This document shows, piece by piece, positions 54,137-64,000 of a stretch of DNA of 64,000 nt. The notes under the pieces were generated by a model. It did no database searches. It worked only from the letters and a program-made list of their open reading frames with translations, and was not told the DNA's origin. Source of the DNA: Oscheius tipulae (taxonomy: Eukaryota > Nematoda > Chromadorea > Rhabditida > Rhabditidae); contig JASJZH010000004.1 in the NCBI GenBank assembly GCA_037178975.1, positions 4,216,001 to 4,280,000 of the forward strand. The letters run 5' to 3'. Position numbers and translations under genes: made by a program. Position 1 is the stretch's first letter, and each line of letters begins with the position of its first letter.

Positions 54137-57100
54137 TCAGACGGCAACAGGCGACGGGCGCTGACGACACCAATAGATTAAAGAGAATACGAGGCCACTA
54201 ATGACAAATAAGACAATACCACAAGATATGACAACAACGGCGGAAAAACGATGTGTCTTTTCAGCACGAACTATTCGGGCAGCTCCGGAAGGGACTTCTA
54301 GAAGAGTAGACACTGATAGTTTTGCTGTTTGTCGGGTCAGGACGTCTCCGCCTGCCCACAGCTCACAATCATACTGTCCAGCATCGTTCTCGATCACCTG
54401 AAATGATATGAAAGTTAAACTAGATTGTGTTCACCTTTGAAATGACCATCACTTGGTCAAAGGCTTTGAGTAAAACACGAGATCCATCAGTTTCCAATGG
54501 TCGGCCATCTTTCAGCCAGACAATCCTTTGCTGAGCTACATCAGCTAAACACTCGTAGATGTGAGTGTCTCCGCCGGATACTTTCGCATCTACTATCGTC
54601 GATCGGAATCCGTGTTCTGAAAAAATTATCCAGCTAACGGTGTCTTCTTACCATATACCCGTAGAGTTGCACTCGCTTGACTGGATCCGACAGAATTACT
54701 CGCATGACAGGTGTACACTCCCTGATCAGCGGAGGTCACGTTTATAATGTACAAATGGTCGTCTCCTTGTTTCACATGGAGTCTTCTTTCAGTAGCTGCC
54801 GGAAAAGCCTGTCCTCCATCCTTACTCCAGCGCAGGGTCGGAGTTGGAATTCCTAGGAGGTTTGTTTTTGTGGGGAAAAGAAGAAGTAAACCTGTGGCAG
54901 CACAGGATATTCTAGTGTTGAGACCAACAAGGAGAGATAAATCATCGGGTTCGATGAGAAATGTGGGTGGTTGATGGACTTGTAAGTCTGCTCTCACGCT
55001 GTAGACCGTGGCGAAGAGATTTGAAACAACACATTGGTAGTCACCAGAATCAGACAGAGTGATGGTCTCCAATTGGAGTACAGACTCGACCATCTCGTGT
55101 CCGGTCATCGTATTGTTGAAAATGTTCGATCGAGTAGTATTTATGCTCGTGAATCGGTTCTCTTTCAACGGACGCGCCTTCCCAGCCTCGACTTTCATCC
55201 ACTGAAACTGTTGTTTTAAAAACAATTGGAAGGAGGCCACCTCAATGACTATCGGTTCCATGCCGTAGCCGTGACAACTAAATTGGGTCGTTGACTTTTC
55301 AACGGCTACAGTGGAAACTGGATGGAGGACAATCCGGGCACGAGGAGAATCATCAACTAGAATGAAACTAATCTTCGAAAGTTTCTTGAAATGCTCACCA
55401 CAAGTCAGATTCTCATGGTCAATATGGACGACTGGAATGTTCTTCAGAGGAGAGGGGTGAGAGCAAATCGCAGTGATCGGGTCTCTAGGAAGTCCCGTCT
55501 TGTACAGCCAATTAGGAAACCAGCTGACCAGACAGTCGCACAGCAGACTCGAGGTCTGAAGACTCCTAAAACAAACTCAATTCCAATACATCAAAGAACT
55601 TACAGTTTTTGTAGCTTCAGAGGCTCAAAAGCTCCCTCGTGCAAGGTGGCAACAGGATTTTCCGAAAGATCAAGGTTTTTGAGGTTCGGAAATCGACTGA
55701 ATGCCTTGCTCGGGATGACTTTGAGATCGTTCCTTGCGAAGAAAAGACTTTGTAAATAAGACAGAGACGTATTGCTGAGTACAGCTCCGTCTTCGACACA
55801 CATCGCTAGATGATTTCCACTGAGATCCAGACTATCCAGTCGATTCAAACCAGTCATTGCAGTCTTGTGGATAGACTGAATTCGATTGTCTGCTAACGAG
55901 AGAAATTGGAGCATTGGAAGGAGTCGGAATGCTCCACTGGGCAGACTAGACAGCTGGTTATTGTGAAGACTGAGCCATCGAAGACTGGGAGTTTGTCCCC
56001 AGACAGTAGGATCGATACTACTGATCTCGTTCGATGACAAATCTCTGTTGAGAAAGATTTGAACAGATTAAGACAAGGACTTACAGAGTATGGAGACTGT
56101 TGAGTCCGAAAAGCAAGCCCTCCGTCACATTTTGAATGCGATTTAGAGTGAGATTGAGAGATTGCAAAGAGTGACAGCCAAAAAATACCCCGTCTTCCAA
56201 ACTGAAATTTCTAACTGCCTATTTTCAAAAGAACTAGTTACCCCTCTAGCCTGTTCCTGAAAAGATGTAAATGTTTCAGAGAGGTCAATTCTTCGAAAAC
56301 CAAAGTGGGCACGGACGATAAGTGGTTTCGTCCAAGTTCTCTGAAGGGAAAGTCATAAGAGAAAGAAAGGAGCTCACAAGGATTCGAGTCTAGAGAGACC
56401 TTTGAAAGCGTGTCGATGAATGAACGAGATTTTGTTTCGAGAAAGACGAAGCGAAAAGAGGCAAGGAAAAGGGAGAAACAGCCCAGCTGGTAGGGAACCA
56501 ATCGTGTTCGAGGCCAAGTCTCTGAATTCGAACTGTTTTTGGGGAAAAAAAGATAACAAACAGTCGCTGGAGAATAGAATGTTTCACATGAGTGACAGCG
56601 ATTTCTCCGATTCTGTTTCGTGACAGATCCACGGTTCGAACTGCCGCCAAACAGCGTACATCCTCCTCTTTTAACGTCGCCACTGAATTAGCACTTCTCA
56701 AGAAAAAGATCTGAATGGAACAGAAGATAACTCACAAATCTAGTCGTTCGAGTGCTGAAAAGCCACATGGAACAGAGGTAAGTCGATTTTTTCGAAGGTT
56801 ACTGAACACAATTCTTAGCAAAACATTTTGATTGGCTCACATTACAGATAGATTAAGAACAATGAAAAGAGTGGGATCGATGAGTCTTATGCGGTTGTCG
56901 GAGGCATCTCTGAAAAGTATGTGATTCGAAGTTAAAATGAACAGACATCGATAGAACCGAGGTCGCGTTGAAGAATGAACTAGAAATGAGACGTTCGATG
57001 TCGTTTCCACTAATATCTCTTAAATAATAAAGTTGGTTAAGAAAAAAAGACATACAATGATGTGGTGGTCGAAGGGAGATGTCGCGGGACGGAAATCAAT

Positions 57101-57210
57101 CCGCGTCGGGAGCAGTCGACATGACCAAGACTACAAGAACAGGCTGGCGGACACCCAGAAAGTTGTTGGATCAGGCACACAAGTGCTAGCAGACAGAGCC
57201 AGTGGTACAT
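54137..57210 (-). CDS. LRIG/SMA-10-like receptor: LRRs, Ig domains, one TM
   Basis: In C. elegans, SMA-10/LRIG promotes BMP signalling (established knowledge). A signal peptide ([16 protein letters not shown]) is followed by the LRR cap [20 protein letters not shown]. About a dozen leucine-rich repeats follow across 55,600-57,030 (for example [19 protein letters not shown] and [18 protein letters not shown]), then a cap with [12 protein letters not shown]. Three Ig domains follow, with cysteine/DxxxYxC patterns [21 protein letters not shown] and [11 protein letters not shown] transmembrane helix [20 protein letters not shown] ends in the very short tail [10 protein letters not shown]. The domain order is that of LRIG. 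The tail is much shorter than in vertebrate LRIG1. The start was found by joining the first exon, whose ATG opens the signal peptide. Confidence 0.88.
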
Positions 57211-57655
57211 CGGATCATGGCAGAACTGAAGAGAGTGAATATGAAAAGGAGGGAGAATTGGAAAGAGAGGCAGTCAAAACAAAGGTCGTGGGGGTACAGA
57301 TGGCCCGACATGGCGGCGCCACTCGGTCAGTTTTTAGACCTCGGGCCCTCACAGTAGTTGTCAATCAATTGTAACCGGGTGATATCACCGCTTGATAGCC
57401 GACTGTTGACTCAAGCACATCTGCTGCCGCCCAGCACAGTTTAGTTTGTTTTCCTCGGCAAAAATATCGATCCCAACGACACAAGAGAAAGAGTCAAGAA
57501 TCTTTGAGAGAGTATTCTGGAGAAGCATTTCGTACACAAATGGCGCAGATCAGTCTGGCTGGTTATCGGTTTTTCTTGATAAGAGCTGTGACGTAAATTC
57601 GTAAAATTTTAAAGCTCCGGGTTCGAAGGCGATCTTTGGTAAGGTTTATTGTGCA
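57211..57655. other. intergenic, no gene recognised
   Basis: About 440 bases upstream of the LRIG-like start and downstream of the RMD-like 3' end. A plus-strand frame 57033-57374 is the shadow of the LRIG first exon. No further feature seen. Confidence 0.4.
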
Positions 57656-58145
57656 CTAGTCTGCAGCCTTGAGACCGAGACCAAGAGTGAGATACTTCTT
57701 GGCATTGGCCTTATCCTTCATCTGGAGATAGGTCTTGGCGATGTAGAAGACATTCTCGAGCCAGTCAGGACGAGTCTCATGGACAGCGAGAAAGTCGGCC
57801 AGAGCCTCGTCGAAGGTGGCAGTTGGTGGTACTGTAGAAGACGGAAGCAGCATTGCGTTCGAACCAACTGAGTCCAGCAACTCCGAAAGCATAGCGACCA
57901 CGCATGTGTAGCAGACTATACTTCTTCTTGTCCATAGCCAATGCCTTGTCGAGATATTCCTTGAACTTGAAACCCTGCTCGATCTTCTCCTTCGTTGCGA
58001 GGTAGTCTGTCAGCTGACCCGTCGTCACAGCCACCCATTTGAGAACTGGGAACGATGTCTGGTCCTGATTGTAGGCTTCCACACAGTATGCCTGTCCTTC
58101 GATGATCAGTCTCTTCTTCTTGTTCTTGTCGAGTCCAGTCTACCA
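57656..58145 (-). pseudogene. RMD/FAM82-like TPR gene, frameshifted and lacking a clear 5' end
   Basis: RMD proteins associate with microtubules and mitochondria (family knowledge). An acceptor-like TTGGTAG at about 58145 opens TGLDKNKKKRLIIEGQAYCV and then TSFPVLKWVAVTTGQLTDYL, matching the conserved helical repeats. It continues to GRYAFGVAGLSWFERNAASV. About three codons later the family sequence continues one base out of frame as VPPTATFDEALADFLAVHET and DWLENVFYIAKTYLQMKDK, ending LTLGLGLKAAD. No intron could fit in the few bases between, so the shift (near 57832) is a real lesion or a sequence error. The N-terminal third of a normal RMD protein was not found upstream. A decayed paralogue is therefore more likely than a functional gene, but a single sequencing error is possible. 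Confidence 0.65.
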
Positions 58146-58724
58146 AGAGAGTCTTCTCTAAATCAAAAGTATGTTCATTGTTTACAACTTGCATGTGATT
58201 GATCTCCCCTAGAATCTATCCTCTCCGCCCCGAGTCCATTACTCATAATAGTAGTCGTTTCTCTCTCAGACGTGGTTTATTCCACTCCCACTGCACCCCC
58301 TCTCCTTTTGTTAAAGTCTGCAAATGTTTTTCAGCCGTTTTCGAGAGTGTGGTTCCAGATGTCACTCAGGGACCTACTTCCGCTTCTTTCCAAAATGAAG
58401 AAGCTCTGATATCGGAAATCTTATCAGCATATGATCAAGTTTCCATCTCTCCTACATGTGGTGTTTGGAAGAGGACGCGATGTTTACCTCCTCATTAATA
58501 TGGGCTATGATGGTCCTTAGGGAGTCAGAAGAGCTGCCAGAGCTAACGAGAGATGTCTCTGCACACGCACAACTCTCTCACAACACACAGCCTATCGATC
58601 GCATGTGAAGCAACATGAATGCGCCGAGAGGGCGGAGCCTTAGGCACTCGGCAAACCTGCCCTCTCTTGCGCGTACTTTCATCGACAGTCCTACAAAAGA
58701 AGTGAGGGTTTTTTGGTCGTCAAG
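58146..58724. other. region upstream of RMD-like remnant and G-alpha gene
   Basis: About 580 bases. A 99-codon plus frame (58199-58498) has no motif. Minus-strand fragments that might be 5' RMD exons (around 58,350-58,530) could not be joined convincingly. The 100 bases before 58725 presumably hold the G-alpha promoter. Confidence 0.35.
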
Positions 58725-59090
58725 ATGGGCCAATGTGCCAGCAAGGATCAGAAGGAGGGCAAGAATCGCAATCGGAGGATAGAGGAACAGATCAAGAAGG
58801 ACCAGAGTATGAGTCTCCGCATCATCAAGCTTCTACTTCTCGGTGAGTTTTTCTTTTCATTTGCCTCTTTTCCACCCATTTTCCTAACCCATCAGTACCT
58901 TACTGACCAGGAATATGACCAAAACTAGTTGTTGCTATGGATGAGATCTTTTGGCAAAAGTCGAGGCGGCTCGCTTACCCCGGCTTCCGTTTGACTCTTC
59001 TCGCCTTTCGCGGATCAAATTGGATACACATGTGCTTGACTAGAAATGCGCCTCGCCTCACAAACAAACTATTGGGGATTCAATAAATTC

Positions 59091-59127
<37 letters not shown>

Positions 59128-60818
59128 AGACTGGTCAGGTGGGAGACGCAAGCCGCATTAGAGCCGTTCATAAATTAGCTAATTTAGTTCCAACCAGGTA
59201 TTTAATTTATCTCGTCTGAAGTCGTCTTTTACAATGAGCATTGAGTTACCAAAATGACGTATTCTTAGAGTCAGGAACCCGGTCTTCCTTTCGAAAAAAA
59301 GACTAACTCAGACCAGAAATAATTCCAAAACAGATTGTTCTTTCCAAAACCCTCTCAGACATCCGAAAATGGCTCTCTTCTGAGCAAACTTATACGAACA
59401 TGTTCTCTCGAGACGAAGTGTCAGAGTTAATATCCGGACGGCTGTCAGATGCTAGAGAGTGGGCGAGCCCCAATTTGGGTGCTCTTGTGACTCGAAAAGA
59501 GATTTGGGTCTTTTAGGATCCTTGTTTTCCGGTCTACTCGGGCTAATGAGTTGACGCGCGAAGAGCCGTCCCTGATTTTAGAGGATAAGACACCGCCCAC
59601 ACTCTCTCTCTCTCTCTCTTCAATCCTCTGAACTTAGTCGAAAGCTATTACCTTTTGTTTGGCCAAGAGAAAGGTTTAGGAGCCGGAGAGAGTGGCAAGA
59701 GTACGATTCTCAAGCAAATGAGGATTCTGCACAAGGATGGATTCAGTACACAGGATTTGGAGATGATCCGTCCTGTTGTTTTCTCCAATTGTATCCATTC
59801 GATGTTGTCCATTCTGAGGGCAATGTTCCATCTGCAAATCGAGTACGCACAACAGGAGAGAGTGAAGGACAGTCAGCTCGTCTTTAACACAGTTCATGCG
59901 AACAAGGAGGAATTGACAGAGGAACTTGCAGCAGCAATGCAAAGATTATGGGCAGATGACGGAGTCAGAGAATGCTATCGGAGGTCGAACGAGTATCAGA
60001 TAGACGACTCGGCCAAGTAGTGAGTCCACTCCCAAGCCAAAATGAATTATTCACTTGCAGTTTCCTCGACAATCTTCCTCGACTTTCAGCACCTAATTAT
60101 GTGCCCAGCGAGCAGGATTTGCTGCGGACCAGGATAAAGACCACGGGAATTACGGAGGTCCTTTTCGAACTCAAAGGTCTCACTTTCAGGTTCGTTTTGC
60201 TCGTCTTCTGGAAAATCTCTTTTAGGGTGATCGATGTTGGTGGACAAAGATCTGAGAGAAAGAAGTGGATCCACTGTTTCGACAATGTCAATGCCATTAT
60301 TTTCATCAGTTCACTGTCAGAATACGATCAGACTTTGAGAGAGGACAACTGCACGGTTTGTTCTTTTTATTCCATTTTTAAGAATACTTTGTAGAACAGA
60401 ATGCAGGAGTCTCTGAAACTGTTCGACTCGATCTGCAACTCTCCCTGGTTTGCCGACATCCACTTTATTCTTTTCCTCAACAAAAAAGTATCCCTTTCTA
60501 AAGACTAAAAGAAGATAAGTAATGTTTAGGACATGTTCGCAGAGAAGATAACAAGAAGTCCGCTGACCATCTGCTTCCCTGAGTACAAAGGCCAACAGAA
60601 TCAGTCGGAGTGTATCAATTACATTCAGTGGAAGTTCGAGCAATTGAACAGATCTTCCCAGAGAGAAATCTACTGTCATCACACTTGTGCAACAGACACA
60701 AACAATGTACAATTTGTGCTCGATGCCTGTCTCGACATGATTATTGCCAAGGTTTCAACACTTCTCCTATAAATACAGAACAGCGATTCAGAACCTGAAG
60801 AGCATGGGTCTGTGCTGA
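58725..60818 (+). CDS. heterotrimeric G-protein alpha subunit (nematode GPA class)
   Basis: GTPase that relays signals from 7TM receptors at the plasma membrane. The start MGQCASKDQ gives an N-myristoylation glycine and a palmitoylation cysteine. The P-loop [15 protein letters not shown] spans the first splice junction. Switch I includes [14 protein letters not shown], switch II is [18 protein letters not shown] is at [14 protein letters not shown], and [12 protein letters not shown] supplies the guanine contact. All nucleotide-binding motifs are therefore intact and the arginine target of cholera toxin is present. The protein ends NLKSMGLC, so the Gi/o cysteine at position -4 is replaced by Met while a cysteine is the very last residue. 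The first intron (58842-59679) is unusually long for this window and contains GA and CT repeats. Resembles the Gi/o-derived C. elegans gpa genes. Confidence 0.93.
59091..59131. repeat. (GA)n microsatellite in G-alpha intron 1
   Basis: A run of about 13 GA units followed by GGGAGAGGGAGAG. A complementary (CT)n tract lies at 59602-59619 in the same intron, so intron RNA could fold there. Confidence 0.9.
59602..59619. repeat. (CT)n microsatellite in G-alpha intron 1
   Basis: Nine CT units near the 3' end of the intron, about 60 bases before the acceptor, complementary to the (GA)n tract 480 bases upstream. It may also serve as an extended pyrimidine tract. Confidence 0.85.
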
Positions 60819-61059
60819 GCTCCTTCTTCCGTCTACTCCTGTGATACCACTTCTTTGTCTAGTCTTCCATGTGATCTCCTCCCAATCCAGTCTCTTTATA
60901 AGCAGCTTTATCTCGCGAGTACGGTTCCACTCGAAATTGTCCTGTGTCTATCATTCTCTTCCAATGTTTCGACAACATTGTACAGTTAAAATTTATTGTT
61001 ATGCAAATTATTAAAACTATCGCTCAATAAGCTCCAATCACAACCACAATAATCTCGAA

Positions 61060-61683
61060 TTAAAGATGACTCTTCTCGCTGGCAGGAAAATATTCTTTGA
61101 TCAGCGGCAATGTGTCGCTCGAGTCGAGTTTTTCAGCAGCTGTCGAGATATCATTTCGAATGGCCTCCTTCAGTTCCTCTGAAAAATTGCTCCTACCCCA
61201 TTTTACAACGCTCACGAGGACATCAAAGGTCCCGTCAGCCATTGGAAAACAACACTTACCTACACTTTTGAAGGCGATCATGTCTCGAAGAAAACCGACA
61301 ACGACAGCATCGATCCTTTGACCATATAAGTTGCCCGGAAACTGTTCGATTATATGTACTTCCTAGGTTTTTGCTGTTCAACAAGAAACGAAAGAAACCT
61401 TACGACTGTCTTGCGCTCATTCTTGTAAGTTGGATTCTTCCCGATACTCATTACCATCTTGTGTACCGGGCCCTTGTTCACTCGAGCAAGACCGTAAAAA
61501 ACAGACGAAGGAATTTCGGCAGGGAGATTGTCCACCACATCATCTGACATGTTTGCTGCATATTACGTTAATTGGGGCCAAACTAACAAACTAACCAGTC
61601 GGACAGCCAAGCTCCTTGCTACCTCGTTGAAAACCGGGTACTACAGTGCCAGAGAAGAAGTAGGGTAGATAGGACCGGGACAT
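61060..61683 (-). CDS. riboflavin kinase (flavokinase)
   Basis: Phosphorylates riboflavin to FMN using ATP (established knowledge). The protein starts MSRSYLPYFFSGTVVPGFQR and continues GSKELGCPTAN, the conserved flavokinase GxPTAN element that binds nucleotide, split by a 41-base intron. The next exon VVDNLPAEIPSSVFYGLARV and HKMVMSIGKNPTYKNERKTV matches the core, including the NP(T/Y)YKN signature. EVHIIEQFPGNLYGQRIDAV holds the catalytic-type glutamate region and AVVVGFLRDMIAFKSV follows. The C-terminal helix EELKEAIRNDISTAAEKL and end FPASEKSHL complete a protein close to the length of the human enzyme (155). It lies 118 bases downstream of the TTI1 stop on the same strand. Confidence 0.93.
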
Positions 61684-61801
61684 CTGAAAATATGACTAAG
61701 CAGGGAAAAAAAATTCGAAAACAGACACCCGTATGACGGATAGTTGCCAGCACAATCGATCGATACCCATTTTATTCGAGACCATTTTGAAAGATTACCA
61801 G
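61684..61801 (-). promoter_or_regulatory. intercistronic gap TTI1 to riboflavin kinase
   Basis: Only 118 bases lie between the two same-strand genes, the usual spacing in nematode operons. It contains the 20-base motif GCCAGCACAATCGATCGATA (plus-strand reading, 61746-61765) and a poly-T stretch on the minus strand. Operon status is inferred. Confidence 0.45.
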
Positions 61802-64000
61802 TTATAAAGATTGGAGATACTCGTCTATTTTGTCGGCTGTGGTCATGGAACAATTTTTCAACGTCGAATGGACCCAATTTACTTGAAACATTTCGAAAAC
61901 AGGACGAATCTTGATCCAGTCGTCTTCGCATAATTCAATGCAGATAAACATCTCTGCCGATCTGAAATTACCAAGTAAATATAGGGATACCTGAAGAACA
62001 AACCTGGTAAGAATTGCCTCGGCATACCGAAAAGAGGAACTCTGCGAAAGAGCCGACTGTTTTTGTACATTTCGCTCGAGCCACTTTGAGATCAGGGGCC
62101 ATGCTTCGTAGATTACTTTCCGATAAACAAACGACTTCGTTAGTTTGGCCATTTCCACTATGACCTACAACAATAAAAATTTGGTTTTTTTTAAAAATAA
62201 CAAACCGAAAATGCAGCCTTCCGAGATTCCAAACTACTATCGTTGAGACGATTGACCAAAGCGAGCCAGTTTTGATGCACCATTGGAAGTAGTTGATTAT
62301 CAAAATTCCGGAGGCATCGGATCCCTGGATCTACTATATAAGCGAAAAAGGAAAACTAACCTTGAATCAAAATGTCCATCGTGAGAACTCTGACAGGAAA
62401 AGAGTCTGCGGATAGCAAATGTTTCGTTCTAAGCAAGATGTTCTCCACTGTTCTGATTTCGGATGGAATGACTTCTTCCACTTCTTCTTCAGGCTCAGTT
62501 CTTTGTATTTCGGGAAACCAACGATTCATCGCACTTAAAAAAGACCTCAGTGCTCGCAAAATTACAAAGTTCCAGGTCTGAAAAGTCTTTTGAGGTAACT
62601 AGAATTTGAACACACCTGTTTGTGTGCATCTAAGGAAATGAGCAGCGTGTCAACTAGTGGGTTGACAGATTCGAATGCTGCTGGATCATCGACTTTGTTG
62701 AGAAAGGCCTCGAGAACGAGAGGAGCAGTGGAATGTCTTTCGAAGGAACGACAGGCCAATTCAACGCTTGAGAGAACATAAATGTTGCGGGTTGCGAGAA
62801 AAGTGGAGAGTGGAACCGAATTTGACTGGAACCTTATTTTTTTTATCCTGTAAACAAAAGAAAAACCTTTGCGAGATCCTTGAGTGCCATATCCGCTGTT
62901 GAGGAAAGGATCCAATTACTACTGGAACAGAATTGAAGCATTCTATATATCGATCGAAGAAGAATCTGAGAGGCTTAAAAGATAATTAATATTGGAGTTT
63001 TTACCTTGTTACTGCTTTCGCGCAGTCTTTTTGTGGAAGCAGTCAGACAGGCCAGCAACATGATTGTGAGAGCAATTCCTTCATTCGGTTCTTTTAAAAC
63101 ATCTTCGCCTTCTTTGGAAATAGGTTCCAGTTTAATTCCTTCCATTTCATCGCAGCATAGTTCAGCCACGCTTTGTACTGGATGCAGGTCAATGTTCGAG
63201 CGAAGAGAATCGAATACGAAGAATTGCAGGAGCAGTAATGCAATTCGGTCGCCCTCAGAACAGTCTCTGGCTTCGAAGGAAAGCAAATCAATAATCTGGA
63301 AAAGTGGATAGTAGTGGAAAAAAGAAGCGTGACTAACCTCCCCTCCACAGTTCTCACCTAAAACCTTACAAATTCTTGAAATAGGCCGAATATCGAGGCC
63401 GAAATTCAGTGGAACATTTGAGACAATATCTGAACAAGTTTGCTTCAAAAATATGATCAGTAGCGAACCAGTAATAGATTGCGCTTCGTCGAAGCAAATT
63501 GCCAGACGTTTGACGTTTATCCGAATCGAAGAAGCCAATGCCCGGAGGAGAGATACAATTATCGGAGAGTGGGTGACAGTCATGGAGCGGAGTGAAGGAC
63601 CAAGTGCTCTAAGCATGCTCGTGACCTGAAGTATATACTTTTATTAAAAAATGAGACCGGACACCTGTTTCAGTGTAGGAAAACTGTCAGCTTTCTGTCT
63701 AACAGAGGTGGGCAATTGCTCCGAGATTTTGGAAAGTCTTTCCATTACATAGAGATTCGCTTCGTCTGTTCGCGCCGTTTGGAATAGTTCGAAAGCTCGA
63801 TTAGCTACTCTAAAGTGGTGTTTAAAATAAAAAGAACAAGTCGTACAATGTGTGTTCGTCCGCTAGAAGAAGAAGTAGAAAATCGGTAAAAGCTGACTCG
63901 AGTTGCTTCCCAAACGCCTCTTTGCACTCATTGGAAACTTGCTGTGAATCATTCAACAAGGCGAGTCGGATAGTTTCGTCGTGATTTTGAGAGAGACGAG
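61802..64000 (-). CDS. TELO2-interacting protein 1 (TTI1)-like, 5' part beyond window
   Basis: TTI1 with TELO2 and TTI2 stabilises PIKK kinases such as mTOR and ATM (established knowledge). The visible C-terminal two-thirds is an all-helical HEAT-type protein. A conserved segment reads LLPMVHQNWLALVNRLND, the counterpart of LLPxAHRAWPSLVHRL in vertebrate TTI1. Other helices are LRALRSFLSAMNRWFPEIQR with an acidic EPEEEVEEVIPSE loop, and SPIIVSLLRALASSIRINVK nearer the N-terminus. The protein ends KNCSMTTADKIDEYLQSL. About eight short introns are visible. Identification rests mainly on the LLPMVHQNW motif and its place near the C-terminus; other HEAT-repeat proteins are the alternative. Confidence 0.72.

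Overview
The window looks like a compact nematode genome. Genes are closely packed on both strands, and nearly all introns are only about 35-50 bases (GTAAG/GTGAG donors, short TTTCAG-like acceptors). Many start codons sit just after a lone 3' splice-like CAG, as expected for spliced-leader trans-splicing. Gene content also fits: an Srx-type chemoreceptor, MEP-1, a GAS41-like YEATS protein, a SMA-10/LRIG-like protein, a SAND-1/MON1 protein and a TGN38-like protein. The species cannot be told from the sequence.

Layout. 1-8.5 kb: UDP-glycosyltransferase (3' end off the window), a C-terminally anchored orphan, an Srx-type 7TM receptor, a charge-split secreted orphan, a degenerate pseudokinase and a microsomal triglyceride transfer protein homologue. 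9.4-18.6 kb: rhodopsin-type receptor, cardiolipin synthase, a single-pass membrane orphan, THUMPD3-type tRNA methyltransferase and the zinc-finger protein MEP-1. 18.6-21.1 kb: gene-poor, with a TA-flanked inverted-repeat element. 21.1-29.0 kb: a GAS41-like YEATS protein divergent from an ADA3-like SAGA subunit, a TGN38-like protein whose intron holds a large foldback element, and an SLC46-type transporter. 30.8-42.5 kb: a small orphan gene, SIAH ubiquitin ligase, condensin CAP-H, a GRASP-1/GRIPAP1-like coiled coil and MON1. 42.8-50.6 kb: several signal-peptide genes without recognisable relatives, a tyrosine phosphatase and a long hairpin. 52.7-64 kb: an acidic lipidation-type orphan, an LRIG/SMA-10-like receptor, a frameshifted RMD-like TPR gene, a G-protein alpha subunit, riboflavin kinase and TTI1 (5' end off the window).

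How the genes relate. Several neighbours share a theme: YEATS/GAS41 and ADA3 (acetyltransferase complexes) share one promoter region, MEP-1 (chromatin repression) lies nearby, and GRASP-1-like and MON1 (endosomal Rab regulators) are head to tail and operon-like. The CAP-H promoter carries a perfect palindromic E2F-type site beside CCAAT and CHR-like elements. No bacterial-type system, CRISPR array, rRNA or convincing tRNA was found. The less explained parts are the secreted orphan genes, the foldback elements and a 20-base identical intergenic motif.

Exon boundaries were placed by eye from splice signals, reading frame and family similarity. Single start/end values span all exons of a gene.
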